Origin: DATKJS01 sp050015275
Lineage (GTDB): Bacteria; Acidobacteriota; Aminicenantia; Aminicenantales; Saccharicenantaceae
Length of the DNA: 64,000 nucleotides
Direction of reading: 5' to 3'
Assembly (NCBI GenBank): GCA_050015275.1
Contig: JBEKBS010000006.1
Span: 62,001-126,000, forward strand
The first letter of the stretch is position 1, and every line of letters starts with the position of its first letter. Shown here piece after piece: positions 35,345 through 44,184 of the stretch. The notes beneath the pieces are model-generated. The model saw only the letters and a program-made list of their open reading frames with translations. It was not told the origin of the DNA and ran no database searches. The position numbers were made by a program, and so were the translations under genes.

Positions 35345-36787
35345 ATGAAAACACGTCTTCCGAGGGCCGCGGTCTTGCTCGCCGGTCTGTTGATCATTTC
35401 GCAACTGGCGGCCGGCGCCTCCGTCAAGAAGAAAGAGGAAGCCGTCGCCTCCATCGAAAGGCACAAAGCCGACATCATCGCTCTCAGCGATCAGGTCTGG
35501 GGCTTCGCCGAGACGGCCCTGCTCGAGACCCGGTCGTCGAAGGCGCTCGCGGACTATGCCGAAAAAGAGGGCTTCGCGGTCAAGCGCGGGGTCGCGGGAC
35601 TGCCGACCGCGTTCGTGGCAAGCTACGGGGAGGGCCGGCCGATCATCGGCGTCCTCGGCGAATACGACGCCCTGCCGGGCCTGTCGCAGAAAGCCCAGCC
35701 CGTGAAAGAAGCCCTGCAGGCCGGCTCGCCGGGCCATGGCTGCGGGCACAACCTGTTGGGCACGGCGGCCCTCGGGGCGGCCCTGGCCATCAAAGACCTG
35801 ATGGCCGAGGGAAAGCTCAAGGGCACGATCCGCTTCTACGGCACGCCCGCCGAGGAAACGGTGGGCGGCAAGGTCTACATGGCCCGCGAGGGTCTGTTCA
35901 ACGACCTGGACGTCTGTCTGGCCTGGCATCCCGACGAGAAGACCCGGGTCTCCGTCGACGGCTCGCAGGCGATCGTCGACTTCATCGTCGAGTTCAACGG
36001 CAAAGCCGCGCACGCGGCGGCCGACCCCTGGGACGGGCGCAGCGCGGTGGCCGCTCTGGAGTTCTTCACGACCGGCCTGAACCGCATGCGGGAGTTCGTC
36101 AAGCCCACCGTCCGGATGCACTACTCGATCCTGAACGGGGGCGATGTGCCGAACGTGGTGCCGGCCTACGCCCGGCTCTGGTGCTGGCTTCGCGATTCGA
36201 AGGGCGCCGGGGTCGAGCAGTTGCTCGGCCGCGCGCGCCGGATCGCCGAGGGCGCGGCCATGATGGCCGAGGTCGGATCGAAGCTCACGGTGCAGGGGGG
36301 CAACTGGGAGACCCTCGTCAACGTGACCGGGGAAAAAGTGATGTTCGCGAACCTGACGTGGCTCGGTCCGATAACATTCACGCCGGAAGAACAGGAATTC
36401 GCCAAAGAGATCCAGCGCGCGACGGGGGTGGATCCCAAGGGCCTCGATGGTTCGGTTCAGCCGTGGACGGCGCCGAAAGCGGATCCCGAGGGCGGCTCAA
36501 CGGATGTCGGCGACGTGAGCTGGATCGTCCCAACGCTGAGCATGAACGCCACGACCGCCCCGGTGGACGTTCCCTGGCACGCCTGGCCCGTGGTCGCCTG
36601 TGGGGGAATGTCGATCGGGCACAAAGGGCTTGTCTACGCGGCCAAAACCCTGGCGACGACGATGGTGGACCTGTTCGAGGACGCCAAGACCGTCCAGGCC
36701 ATTCAGGCCGAGTTCCGGGAGAAGACGAAGGGCGTGGTCTACAAACCGTTCATCCCCGACGGGCCTCCTCCCGTGCCGAAACACTGA
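35345..36787 (+). CDS. Exported M20-family amidohydrolase, AbgB-like
   Basis: A 480-residue M20 metallohydrolase with a signal peptide (RAAVLLAGLLIISQLAAGAS). Metal ligands and motifs: IGVLGEYDALPGLSQKA, GHGCGHNLLGTAALGAALA, YGTPAEETVGGK (catalytic Glu pair) and AHAAADPWDGRSA of the dimerisation lid. SGSTDVGDVSW-like GSTDVGDVSWIVPT matches AbgB of E. coli, which cleaves p-aminobenzoyl-glutamate. Unlike E. coli AbgB it appears to be exported. GAGAGG lies about eight bases before the ATG at 35345, which decides it over the ATG two codons earlier. Confidence 0.88.
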   Translation: MKTRLPRAAVLLAGLLIISQLAAGASVKKKEEAVASIERHKADIIALSDQVWGFAETALLETRSSKALADYAEKEGFAVKRGVAGLPTAFVASYGEGRPIIGVLGEYDALPGLSQKAQPVKEALQAGSPGHGCGHNLLGTAALGAALAIKDLMAEGKLKGTIRFYGTPAEETVGGKVYMAREGLFNDLDVCLAWHPDEKTRVSVDGSQAIVDFIVEFNGKAAHAAADPWDGRSAVAALEFFTTGLNRMREFVKPTVRMHYSILNGGDVPNVVPAYARLWCWLRDSKGAGVEQLLGRARRIAEGAAMMAEVGSKLTVQGGNWETLVNVTGEKVMFANLTWLGPITFTPEEQEFAKEIQRATGVDPKGLDGSVQPWTAPKADPEGGSTDVGDVSWIVPTLSMNATTAPVDVPWHAWPVVACGGMSIGHKGLVYAAKTLATTMVDLFEDAKTVQAIQAEFREKTKGVVYKPFIPDGPPPVPKH

Positions 36788-36832
36788 CGCGCGCCGAGGA
36801 GACCTCGCTCGTCTCATACAGGAGAAGCGCGC

Positions 36833-36855
36833 CCTGGCCTGACTCGAACAGGCGA
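36833..36855 (-). repeat. Left copy of tRNA T-arm direct repeat (candidate attL scar)
   Basis: On the minus strand these 23 bases contain a perfect tRNA T-arm: GCCTG, loop TTCGAGT, CAGGC. They are identical to 55042-55064, in the same orientation. Flanks on the minus strand (an anticodon-arm-like hairpin with GAA in its loop, about 36857-36873) suggest the 3' half of a tRNA, but the loop lacks U33 and the 5' half is missing. Confidence 0.6.
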
Positions 36856-36981
36856 TCCACCGCCTTCGGCAGTGCTGGCAAAGCCGGCATGGATCAGGAA
36901 GGGCCGGGGGCCTAGCTTTTCAACTCCCTGATCATGGAGTGATTTCGATGGGCTGAGCGGCCGATTGTGCACAAATTGTGC

Positions 36982-37113
36982 TCAACGGGGGCGCCGCAGG
37001 GTACCGCGGAGGGCCGTCTTGATATCGCCGATCTTTTTGCCTTCGCGATAGGTGAAGACGAAAGGTGTCTCGCCAGCCGGCCCCTGCATCCGTAACAGAA
37101 CCTCGCGGACCAT
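36982..37113 (-). pseudogene. C-terminal remnant of tyrosine recombinase/integrase
   Basis: Minus-strand frame from an ATG at 37113 to a TGA at 36984-36982: 43 residues reading MVREVLLRMQGP, then TPFVFTYREGKKIGDIKTAL and RGTLRRPR. PFVFTYxxGKxIxDIKTAL is the usual region between the catalytic arms of phage-type tyrosine integrases (after the box I region). The downstream catalytic HxxR and Tyr are absent, so it is inactive. It lies about 130 bases from the left tRNA-like repeat, as expected for an integrase gene next to its attachment site. Confidence 0.6.
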
Positions 37114-37136
37114 CGGCAGACCGCCTGTCACCGTTG

Positions 37137-37166
37137 TTGACATCGGCGCACGGCCGGCGATACAAT
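37137..37166 (+). promoter_or_regulatory. Promoter of PIG-L gene
   Basis: TTGACA (37137-37142), 18 bases, TACAAT (37161-37166), 115 bases before the PIG-L start. Confidence 0.55.
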
Positions 37167-37280
37167 TCCGGCGTGACCCGAGGGAGAGATTCGTCGCTCA
37201 GAATAAGAATTCAGCCCGCACGGAAAAAGGAAAATCTAATCCGTTGATCCCACCATGCCGAATGGCTGCCAGAGAAAACG

Positions 37281-38249
37281 ATGACGATCAAACATTATCG
37301 GGCCGTTTTCCTTTCACCCCACCTCGATGACGCTGTGTTTTCCTGTGGGGGAAGCATCGCGAAGCTTGCTGGCGAGGGACCGATCCTTGTCCTGAACGTA
37401 TTCAGCTCTTATCCCGCCGAAGTTCGCCGGGGGCCGGTCGTGATTTCACGGGAAAGGGTCGACGAGGACGCCAAGGCGGCGGCGCTCCTCGGTTTCACGA
37501 CCGAGAATCTGGATGAAGTCGATGCCGCGCTTCGCCACCCCGCCTACCGATCTCCAGCGAATCTGTTCCGCCCCCCGGTTCCGGAGGATATCGATCGCCT
37601 GGCAGCGACGTCCGCCAGGATTGGCGATTTTCTATCCTCCATACATTATGATGCCATCTACCTGCCTCTCGGCGTCGGCTGGCACGTCGATCACGTCTTG
37701 TCTCATCTCGCCACCAAGCATCTGCACGGACTGCCGAGCACTTATTTTTGTGAGGATGCGCCGTATTGCTTGATCCCGAATGCCACTCAGTATCGATTAA
37801 GGGAGCTTGGAAAGATCGCGGATGAGCATGCGGATGGCCCGCTCTCCCCGCGGAGCTTCGCTCAGGAGTGGTATGAGACAAGCGCGGACTGCGCGACCCT
37901 GGCGCCGATCAAGACAATGGCTTGGCCGGTGCGAGGGGTGGCGGCCCTAGTGGTTGCGCTCTACGTGAGAACTCTTCTCGCGAAGCATCGGAGGATGAGG
38001 AGAGAGCGCGAAGCCGAATATACCCTCAAACCCCTGGTGCAAAGTATCACAGGACACTTCGGCGCGAAGATCGAAGCCTGCTATCGCTACGAATCGCAGA
38101 TCGGCCAGTTCTCCGTCAGCCGCACGGATTGCGTGGCGCGCTACCGCAGGTACTCGAGGTCGATGGTGGGGGGCCCCGCGGACGCTCCGGCGGACATGTA
38201 TGAGCGATTTTGGCAATTGGAAGGCGCCAGCGTTGGCAATGGAAACTGA
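37281..38249 (+). CDS. PIG-L/LmbE-family deacetylase
   Basis: A 322-residue zinc-dependent N-deacetylase-like protein. FLSPHLDDAVFSCGGSIAKL holds the conserved PHLDD metal site, and GVGWHVDHVLSHLATKHL the third ligand (HVDH). The family removes acetyl groups from GlcNAc-type substrates (GlcNAc-inositol, GlcNAc-malate, antibiotic precursors). Longer than MshB/BshB, with an extra basic C-terminal region (RTLLAKHRRMRREREAE). It lies 94 bases before a GT4 glycosyltransferase, a pairing seen in thiol cofactor and glycan pathways. Base use is less GC-rich than in the left part of the window. Confidence 0.85.
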   Translation: MTIKHYRAVFLSPHLDDAVFSCGGSIAKLAGEGPILVLNVFSSYPAEVRRGPVVISRERVDEDAKAAALLGFTTENLDEVDAALRHPAYRSPANLFRPPVPEDIDRLAATSARIGDFLSSIHYDAIYLPLGVGWHVDHVLSHLATKHLHGLPSTYFCEDAPYCLIPNATQYRLRELGKIADEHADGPLSPRSFAQEWYETSADCATLAPIKTMAWPVRGVAALVVALYVRTLLAKHRRMRREREAEYTLKPLVQSITGHFGAKIEACYRYESQIGQFSVSRTDCVARYRRYSRSMVGGPADAPADMYERFWQLEGASVGNGN

Positions 38250-38343
38250 TCTGTCTCGTGCATGCGATTGGCGCCTCAGGTCTGCCACGGCACCCCGTGA
38301 TGCAGGTGTGTCTAAATCTTTTTATCGCGAAATTTCTTAAGTG

Positions 38344-39516
38344 ATGGCCAATTCGGATTCAGTCAGCATCTGTCTCTGCTCTGACGACTTCCTTCCCGCG
38401 GTCACGGGGGCCGGGACACACGTCCAACGGATCACCGAAGAGCTGGTCCGGCGGGGGCATCGAGTTTCAATCATTACGACCCGGCGCTCCGGACAGCCTC
38501 ACCGTGAAGTCTGGCAGGGAGCTCATGTTCATCGCGTATTCAGCGTGAACATTCGCGGTTACTACCAGGCCTTCCCCTCCGCATCAACGATCACCCGGAT
38601 ATTGGAGGAAAACTCCGTCGCGATCCTCCATCATCATTACTTGGGAGTCATGATGATGCGGGCGGAAAAGGTGGCGCGGCGTCTGGGTTTGCCGCAGGTA
38701 TATACCTACCACATGCCGGTTGACGTCCTTGTCCAGTGGTGGCCGATGCAAATGTTCCGCCCGCTCTTCAGTCGTATGATCGTGGATTACTGCAACAAGT
38801 TTGACTTGATCATCTCCCCGTCGCTCAACCTGGCCGAGCGGATTCGGGAAGAGGGTGTCCGCACACCCATCCGACATATCACGAACCCGGTGGTGTTCGA
38901 TCCGTCAGCTCGCGTGGAACCCGTTCCACGACCGGCTCCCTTCATGGTGCTTTTCGCAGGCCGGCTCGAGCCGGAAAAGAACATACCGTTCCTCCTGGAA
39001 GGCTTCCGCTCGGCGCTCAACACGGGCCTGAGAGCCGGGTTGTGGATAGCCGGCACGGGCAGCCAGCAACGCCGACTCGAGTCCGCCTGCAAGAGCCTGG
39101 GCATCAGCGAACATGTGCACTTCCTAGGGCGGGTGGAACATTCGCGGCTTGGCAACTACTACGCCGCTTGCGATGTGTTCGTTCTGCCGTCCTTGGTCGA
39201 AACCCAGGGGCTCGTTGCGATGGAAGCGATGCGTTTCGCGCGGCCGGTGATTGTGACTCGGTCAATCGTGGCGGCGCGGGAACTCGTCGATGAAGGGGAA
39301 AACGGCTACATCGTCGATCCCGAGAACGTCGGCGAGCTCGCAGCAAGACTGCTGACCCTTGAGGCGGATCCGGATCTTCGCGAGCGTTTCGGTCAGCTTG
39401 GGAAGGAGCGGTCCTTGACGTTCGCTTCCGATGCCGTGATCCGCGCGACCGAGGATGCTTACCGTGCGGCATTGCTCTCGGGCCCTCGGGGCAGACACGC
39501 GGCGGGGTCCGCCTGA
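38344..39516 (+). CDS. GT4-family glycosyltransferase
   Basis: A 390-residue GT-B glycosyltransferase. N-terminal acceptor domain: CSDDFLPAVTGAGTHVQRIT, ILHHHYLGVMMMRA. C-terminal donor domain: MVLFAGRLEPEKNIPFLLEG, HVHFLGRVEHSRLGNYYAAC, FVLPSLVETQGLVAMEAMRF (the EX7E-type motif), YIVDPENVGELAARLL. Closest in layout to diglucosyl-diacylglycerol synthases and MshA/BshA-like enzymes. A GTG three bases earlier (38341) is an alternative start; neither has a clear Shine-Dalgarno. Substrate unknown. Confidence 0.88.
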   Translation: MANSDSVSICLCSDDFLPAVTGAGTHVQRITEELVRRGHRVSIITTRRSGQPHREVWQGAHVHRVFSVNIRGYYQAFPSASTITRILEENSVAILHHHYLGVMMMRAEKVARRLGLPQVYTYHMPVDVLVQWWPMQMFRPLFSRMIVDYCNKFDLIISPSLNLAERIREEGVRTPIRHITNPVVFDPSARVEPVPRPAPFMVLFAGRLEPEKNIPFLLEGFRSALNTGLRAGLWIAGTGSQQRRLESACKSLGISEHVHFLGRVEHSRLGNYYAACDVFVLPSLVETQGLVAMEAMRFARPVIVTRSIVAARELVDEGENGYIVDPENVGELAARLLTLEADPDLRERFGQLGKERSLTFASDAVIRATEDAYRAALLSGPRGRHAAGSA

Positions 39517-39799
39517 CGGAAGGCGCCATCGTAGATGCCCGGCGCCCGAGTTACGCTCGTTTCTAAGAGTGCTTGACGTCAGCTGCTTTTTCCTAAAGGA
39601 AGAATAAGAGGCAAACCGCGCCGGGATGGTCGAGCGGCTTCAAGTAACCTGCAAGGAGCGGGTGGTTCCGCCGTCTCCCGGGCGCAACCTGGCAGACTGG
39701 CATTAGCTGGGCGGCCCCCCGCACGCTTTTTTCAATGACACGGTCCTTCCTCCTTGTCTCACTGATCGGGAGGGGTCCTCAGTCCCTTGACGCTCTCCG
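39517..39799. other. Intergenic region between convergent GT4 and mgtA genes
   Basis: About 280 bases without a supported gene. From 39621 to 39690 a sequence resembles a tRNA-Ser/Leu D arm (gggatggtcgagcggctt) flanked by a bulged GC stem, but it does not fold into a full cloverleaf. Confidence 0.35.
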
Positions 39800-42418
39800 T
39801 CATTCGCCAAACCTGCGGTAAAACCAGGATTTGACCAATTGCGTGAGGATCACATATCCCAGCAGCATGATGGCCAGGAGCGGCCAGTACAGCGGCGGAA
39901 GCCGGACAAACCCGAGCGTGGCGGCCAGGGGCGAAACTGTCAGCCAGGCGCCTGCCGCGACAACGACGATGGAAGTCACGATCAGCGGCCAGCTGGCCCG
40001 GCTCTGGATGAATGGGATTTTGTTGGTGCGGATGACATGGATGATCAGCGTCTGGGTGAAGAGCGACTCCACAAACCAGCCCGTGTGGAACAGGGCGGGG
40101 TTGCTCCGGGCATGGAACACAGAGAGCATCATCGCAAATGTCAGGTAATCGAAGATCGAGCTGATCGGGCCGATAAACAGGATAAAACGCTGAATCGCGC
40201 CAATCGTCCACTTGCGCGGCTTGGTCAGCCAGTCGGCATCCACCGCATCCGTGGGGATGGTCGTCTGCGAGAAGTCATAGAGCAGGTTGTTGGTCAACAC
40301 CTGGATCGGCAGCATGGGCAAAAAGGGCAGGAACGCGCTGGCTCCCACGACGCTGAACATGTTGCCGAAGTTGGAAGAAGCCGCCATCTTGATGTACTTG
40401 ATGATGTTGCCGAAGACGCGTCGCCCTTCGAGCACTCCCTGTTCCAGCACCAGCAGACTGTTTTCCATCAGGATGATATCGGACGATTCCTTGGCGATGT
40501 CTACGGCGCTATCGACCGAAATGCCCACATCGGCGGCCTTCAAGGCCGGGGCGTCGTTAATGCCGTCGCCCATGAAGCCCACCACGCGGCCCTTGCTTTG
40601 CAGGGCGTGGATGATGTGTTCCTTTTGAGCCGGCGCCAATTTGGCAAAGATGCTGGTCACGCTGGCGGCTTCAGCCAGATCGGCCTCGCTCATCACTTCG
40701 ATTTGAGAACCGAGCAGGATCTTGTCCACCGGCATGCCGACCTCTTGGCAGATATAGGTCGTGATGATCTCATTGTCTCCGGTCAGGATCTTGACGTCCA
40801 CATTCAAAGCATGGAGTTGTTTCAAAGCCTCGGTCGCGGTCTCCTTGGGCGGGTCGAGGAAGGCCAGGAACCCCAGCAGGGTCATGTCGGCTTCGTCCCC
40901 AATTCCATAGTGCGGTTCGTCGTCGTCCCCGGGCATGACCTTGTAGGCCACGGCGACAACGCGGAAACCCTGCGCGTTCAATCCCTGCACGAGCCGCTTG
41001 CGATGGGCGTCGTGCTCAGGCTGGACATCCAGCACTTTGCCGCCGACTTCCACACGCGGTGAAAGGCGCATGATCTCTTCCACCGCGCCCTTGCAGATCA
41101 GGATGTGCTGGTTCTGTTTGTCCTCCACGATCACGGACATGCGTCGCCGCTCGAAGTCGAAAGGGATTTCGTCGATCTTGCGGAAGTCCGTTTTAACCTT
41201 AAGATCCTCCTCCAGGTGACCGTAATCGAGGATGGCCTCATCCATCAAATTCTTGAGACCGGTCTGGAAATAGCTGTTGATGTACCCATAATGCAGGACA
41301 CGCGGGCTTTCGTCACCGTGAACATCCAGATGTTTCTCCAGGACGATCTTGCCCTGGGTCAAGGTGCCCGTCTTGTCGGTGCACAGGACGTCCATCGCCC
41401 CGAAGTTCTGGATGGAGTTCAGGCGCTTGACGATCACTTTCTTGCGCGCCATCATCAGGGCGCCCTTGGACAGGTTGACCGTCACGATCATCGGCAGCAT
41501 CTCGGGGGTTAAGCCGACGGCCACCGCCATGGCAAACAGGAAAGCTTCCAGCCAGTTGTGCTTGCTCAGTCCGTTGATCAGGAAGACGGCCGGCACCATC
41601 ACCGCGATGAAGCGGATCATCAGCCAGGTAAACTTGTTGACGCCCTTGTCGAAGCTGGTCAGCTGGCGCTGCCCGACGATGCTGGCGGCCAGCGATCCGA
41701 AGTAGGTGCGACCCCCCGTATGGACGACCACCCCCGTCGCGGAGCCGCTCTCCACGTTGGAACCCAGGAAGCAGATATCCGGCAGGTCCAGCGGATTTTG
41801 AACGTCTGCGGAAGTGGGCGCGGCCTTTTTCTCCACCGGCAGGGATTCGCCGGTCAGAGCCGCCTGATTCAGAAACAGATCTTTGGCGGAAAGAACCCGC
41901 AGGTCAGCCGGCACCATATCCCCGGCATTCAGCCGGATGATGTCACCCGGCACCAGCATCTTGAGCGGAACCTCGGCATCTTTGCTATCTCGCACGACCG
42001 TGGCCGTCGTGTTCACCATGGCTTTGAGCCTTTCCGCCGCGTTATCGGCGCGCATCTCCTGAAAGAAACGCAGCACCACGCCCAGCACCACCATCACGAA
42101 AATAACGGCCATCGCCCGCAGATCACCAGTCAGATACGACAGCACGCCCAGCGCGATCAGCAACAGGACCAGTGGATTTTTAACGTTATTCAAGAGGCGC
42201 ACGAGGAGAGACGGACGCTTCTCCCGGGCGATTTCGTTCCAGCCGTAGCGCTTGAGGCGCGCTTCGACTTCTGCCGCACTGAGCCCGGTCAAGCGCGATT
42301 CGAGATCTCTCAGAGCCGTGTCGGTATCCGTGCGCGACATTGTCAATAATTGATCGGAGGCTTTGGCTTTGTTTCTGCCCGCGAGATCCCCGGCCTCTTT
42401 CAGCGTGTTCTTCGGCAA
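39800..42418 (-). CDS. mgtA: Magnesium-translocating P-type ATPase (MgtA/MgtB)
   Basis: An 872-residue P3B ATPase. TTG start at 42418, with GAGGAG nine bases upstream. Motifs: TGES in NQAALTGESLPVEKK, VGLTPEMLPMIVTVNLSKG in helix 4, DKTGTLTQGK with the phosphorylated Asp, KGAVEEIMRLSP, DPPKETATEAL, KILTGDN, and MGDGINDAPALKAADVGIS. FSQTTIPTDAVD in helix 6 is MgtA-specific. Imports Mg2+ at the inner membrane, usually when Mg2+ is scarce. Lower GC and different codon use from the left part suggest acquisition. The regulatory leader typical of enterobacterial mgtA was not recognised. Confidence 0.93.
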   Translation of the reverse strand: MPKNTLKEAGDLAGRNKAKASDQLLTMSRTDTDTALRDLESRLTGLSAAEVEARLKRYGWNEIAREKRPSLLVRLLNNVKNPLVLLLIALGVLSYLTGDLRAMAVIFVMVVLGVVLRFFQEMRADNAAERLKAMVNTTATVVRDSKDAEVPLKMLVPGDIIRLNAGDMVPADLRVLSAKDLFLNQAALTGESLPVEKKAAPTSADVQNPLDLPDICFLGSNVESGSATGVVVHTGGRTYFGSLAASIVGQRQLTSFDKGVNKFTWLMIRFIAVMVPAVFLINGLSKHNWLEAFLFAMAVAVGLTPEMLPMIVTVNLSKGALMMARKKVIVKRLNSIQNFGAMDVLCTDKTGTLTQGKIVLEKHLDVHGDESPRVLHYGYINSYFQTGLKNLMDEAILDYGHLEEDLKVKTDFRKIDEIPFDFERRRMSVIVEDKQNQHILICKGAVEEIMRLSPRVEVGGKVLDVQPEHDAHRKRLVQGLNAQGFRVVAVAYKVMPGDDDEPHYGIGDEADMTLLGFLAFLDPPKETATEALKQLHALNVDVKILTGDNEIITTYICQEVGMPVDKILLGSQIEVMSEADLAEAASVTSIFAKLAPAQKEHIIHALQSKGRVVGFMGDGINDAPALKAADVGISVDSAVDIAKESSDIILMENSLLVLEQGVLEGRRVFGNIIKYIKMAASSNFGNMFSVVGASAFLPFLPMLPIQVLTNNLLYDFSQTTIPTDAVDADWLTKPRKWTIGAIQRFILFIGPISSIFDYLTFAMMLSVFHARSNPALFHTGWFVESLFTQTLIIHVIRTNKIPFIQSRASWPLIVTSIVVVAAGAWLTVSPLAATLGFVRLPPLYWPLLAIMLLGYVILTQLVKSWFYRRFGE

Positions 42419-42542
42419 TCCTATTCACTCCTCAATGGCTTTATATATCACATTTTTTTGAGGCGTCGTCCACAGTTGTTTTTGGCCCTAGAGGCCGTCA
42501 GAGGGTTCAGAATTGGGCATACCCTGTGCCCGGCGCCGGGGA

Positions 42543-42657
42543 AAGCACAGGAAATGCGCTAGAGGGCACGAGAGTGGCCTTCTGCTGGCGTGGGAAAGGT
42601 AAACCCCCAGATGGGACCTTCGAAAGAGTGAACCCTCCGCTCCAGGGACTGGGTTAT
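42543..42657 (-). repeat. Dispersed repeat family 1, copy B
   Basis: On the minus strand, bases 42585-42543 match 54709-54751 (plus) at 39 of 43 positions. The further part up to 42657 matches the copy at 61655-61733 in blocks (CCCAGTCCCTG, CCCATCTGG, CAGAAG..ACTCTCG). No frame is conserved, so this looks like a non-coding element. Confidence 0.6.
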
Positions 42658-42808
42658 GTTATGCTCCCAGATGATGATCTATTTTGGCGACCGTTTGGGT
42701 GAACGTGGTTATATGCGAAGGAAAGGTTTATACAGGATATCCGACACTCTCCAACAAAAACCGCGCCCATTGTCTACGAGCATGCGCTCGGCGCGGGGAC
42801 AAGAGCAC

Positions 42809-42889
42809 CTACCGTCGTCTCCTCCAATAGTAACCGCCGCCCCCGCCGAGTAAGAGGATCGCCACGATGACGATGATGATGAGTGTCAT
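42809..42889 (-). CDS. 26-residue glycine-rich single-span membrane peptide (DUF3309-like)
   Basis: A minus-strand frame reading MTLIIIVIVAILLLGGGGGY then YWRRRR. A hydrophobic helix, five glycines and a basic tail match the tiny DUF3309-like peptides often found among stress genes. AGGAAAC precedes the ATG by a few bases. It lies between mgtA and the CsbD gene on the same strand. Confidence 0.6.
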   Translation of the reverse strand: MTLIIIVIVAILLLGGGGGYYWRRRR

Positions 42890-42960
42890 GGTAGTTTCCT
42901 GCCTTTATTCCGTCGAATATCCGTATCAGTTTCAAATTCTCCCGAACCCGATGGTCATTG

Positions 42961-43125
42961 TTACTTCACGGCACCTTCGACCGCGCGCTTCACGTCCTTG
43001 ACAACGCCCTTGACTCGGCCCTTGAGTTCATCCTCCTCGCCCTCTCGCTTGAGCTTCTTGTTGCCGGTCAAGTCCCCTACCGCTTGCTTGATCTTGCCTT
43101 TGCTCTTGTCGATGATCTCGCCCAT
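42961..43125 (-). CDS. CsbD-family stress protein
   Basis: A 54-residue hydrophilic protein beginning MGEIIDKSKGKIKQAVGDLT, then GNKKLKREGEEDELKG and RVKGVVKDVKRAVEGAVK. This is the CsbD repeat (KGK.KQ..G.LTGNKKL..EG). The start is set by AGGAGGTGAAC directly before the ATG at 43125; the longer frame from 43167 lacks a site. CsbD proteins accumulate under general stress; their biochemical role is unknown. Confidence 0.85.
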   Translation of the reverse strand: MGEIIDKSKGKIKQAVGDLTGNKKLKREGEEDELKGRVKGVVKDVKRAVEGAVK

Positions 43126-43185
43126 GTTCACCTCCTGTAATCCATCTGAAAGGATCTCCGGGGCCATCCAGACGCGTCGGCCTCG

Positions 43186-43226
43186 GCACTGCGGTGGAAA
43201 CCGGAAGCGGTTTCACCGCAGTGCCT
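43186..43226. terminator. Long hairpin between CsbD and BON genes
   Basis: A stem of about 17 bp (GGCACTGCGGTG-GAAACC against GGTTTCACCGCAGTGCC, one bulge) with a six-base loop. The T run (ttgctttttta) lies on the plus-strand side. On the minus strand, where the genes lie, it has no T tract, so it may act as an RNA-stabilising or processing hairpin. Confidence 0.5.
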
Positions 43227-43233
43227 TGCTTTT

Positions 43234-43992
43234 TTATTCGATAATCATTCGGTTGTAGATTTTCTTGACGCCGTGGATATCTTCAATGCGTTTGGTAACC
43301 AATTCTATTTCAGCAGCGTTCCTGGCCTTGCCGGACACGGTGACCACACCTTTTTCGACCGAAATTTCGGTTCTAAAAACGTTCGTGCCGCGGTGGAAGA
43401 GCAAGGCCAATTTGATTTGCGAATATATTGATGCGTCGTCGACAAATTCCCCAACCGTTTTGTGTTCTTCATGGGGTGCTTTGGCCACCGTCATCTCATT
43501 GTCAACCTCTTTCACCCCTTCGACATCTCTCACAAGTTCGGTTGTCAGCTCTTTTTTAGCCTGGCTGCCGACCTCACCCTGCAGAGTCACCCGGCCATCT
43601 TTCACCCCAACCTCAATATTGGCACCGGCCAGATTGCTATGAAGCATGAGCATGGTTTTTACTTTCATGTGAATCCATGCATCTGAGTTTTTTTCTGGAA
43701 TCTCCCCCTTGACCTCCAGCCTGTTGTCGACGCTTTTAACTCCAGGCAGATCGGCAACAGTATCAGCTGCTAATGATAAATGGGTTTCCTCCGAAACGGT
43801 TCCTGTCAAGGTGACGACGCCATCTTGGGAGTGAATCTGAATATCGTCGCCTTTGAGATAGGCATTGAATACATACGATTTTTTAAAGGCTGATTCGATG
43901 CGTCTGTCCGTTTCCTGAGCGAACAAAGAGCCAGTCATCATCAACAATACCACTGCTCCCATCATCAACGTTTTCCCGTACTTTTTCTTCAT
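43234..43992 (-). CDS. Periplasmic triple-BON-domain protein (OsmY-like)
   Basis: A 252-residue exported protein (signal KKKYGKTLMMGAVVLLMMTG SLFA, split here). Three BON domains occur at about 28-95, 105-170 and 180-252, each with the pattern xxIQxHSQDGVVTLTGTVSE / IEVGVKDGRVTLQGEVGSQ / ISVEKGVVTVSGKARNAAEI and a closing GVKxVDN. BON proteins bind phospholipid or act as osmotic-shock protectants in the periplasm. It is in a same-strand group with CsbD and two tiny membrane peptides. Confidence 0.88.
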   Translation of the reverse strand: MKKKYGKTLMMGAVVLLMMTGSLFAQETDRRIESAFKKSYVFNAYLKGDDIQIHSQDGVVTLTGTVSEETHLSLAADTVADLPGVKSVDNRLEVKGEIPEKNSDAWIHMKVKTMLMLHSNLAGANIEVGVKDGRVTLQGEVGSQAKKELTTELVRDVEGVKEVDNEMTVAKAPHEEHKTVGEFVDDASIYSQIKLALLFHRGTNVFRTEISVEKGVVTVSGKARNAAEIELVTKRIEDIHGVKKIYNRMIIE

Positions 43993-44034
43993 TTCAGTCC
44001 CTCCTCTTTACTGATCATGTTGACGTTTTCTCCG

Positions 44035-44184
44035 CTAAAGAACTCTCCGGCCCTGTAACAATCGTACGATCAGAACGATCACGGCAATGACCAGAAGAAC
44101 GTGGATCAGGCCGCTACTGACGTGGAACGCGAAAAATCCCAGAGCCCACAGAACTACCAAGATGATAATAATTGTCTCAAGCAT
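44035..44184 (-). CDS. 49-residue two-span membrane peptide (lmo0937/DUF5670 type)
   Basis: A minus-strand frame MLETIIIILVVLWALGFFAF then HVSSGLIHVLLVIAVIVLIV and RLLQGRRVL. Two hydrophobic helices separated by HVSSG and a basic tail match the lmo0937 family of tiny membrane proteins. GGAGG lies about five bases before the ATG. These peptides recur next to BON and CsbD genes in many bacteria; the function is unknown. Confidence 0.75.
   Translation of the reverse strand: MLETIIIILVVLWALGFFAFHVSSGLIHVLLVIAVIVLIVRLLQGRRVL

Noticed and set aside
39621..39690. tRNA-Ser/Leu-like gene
   Set aside because: Only a D-arm-like motif and a bulged GC stem are present; no acceptor, anticodon and T arms can be assembled into a cloverleaf.
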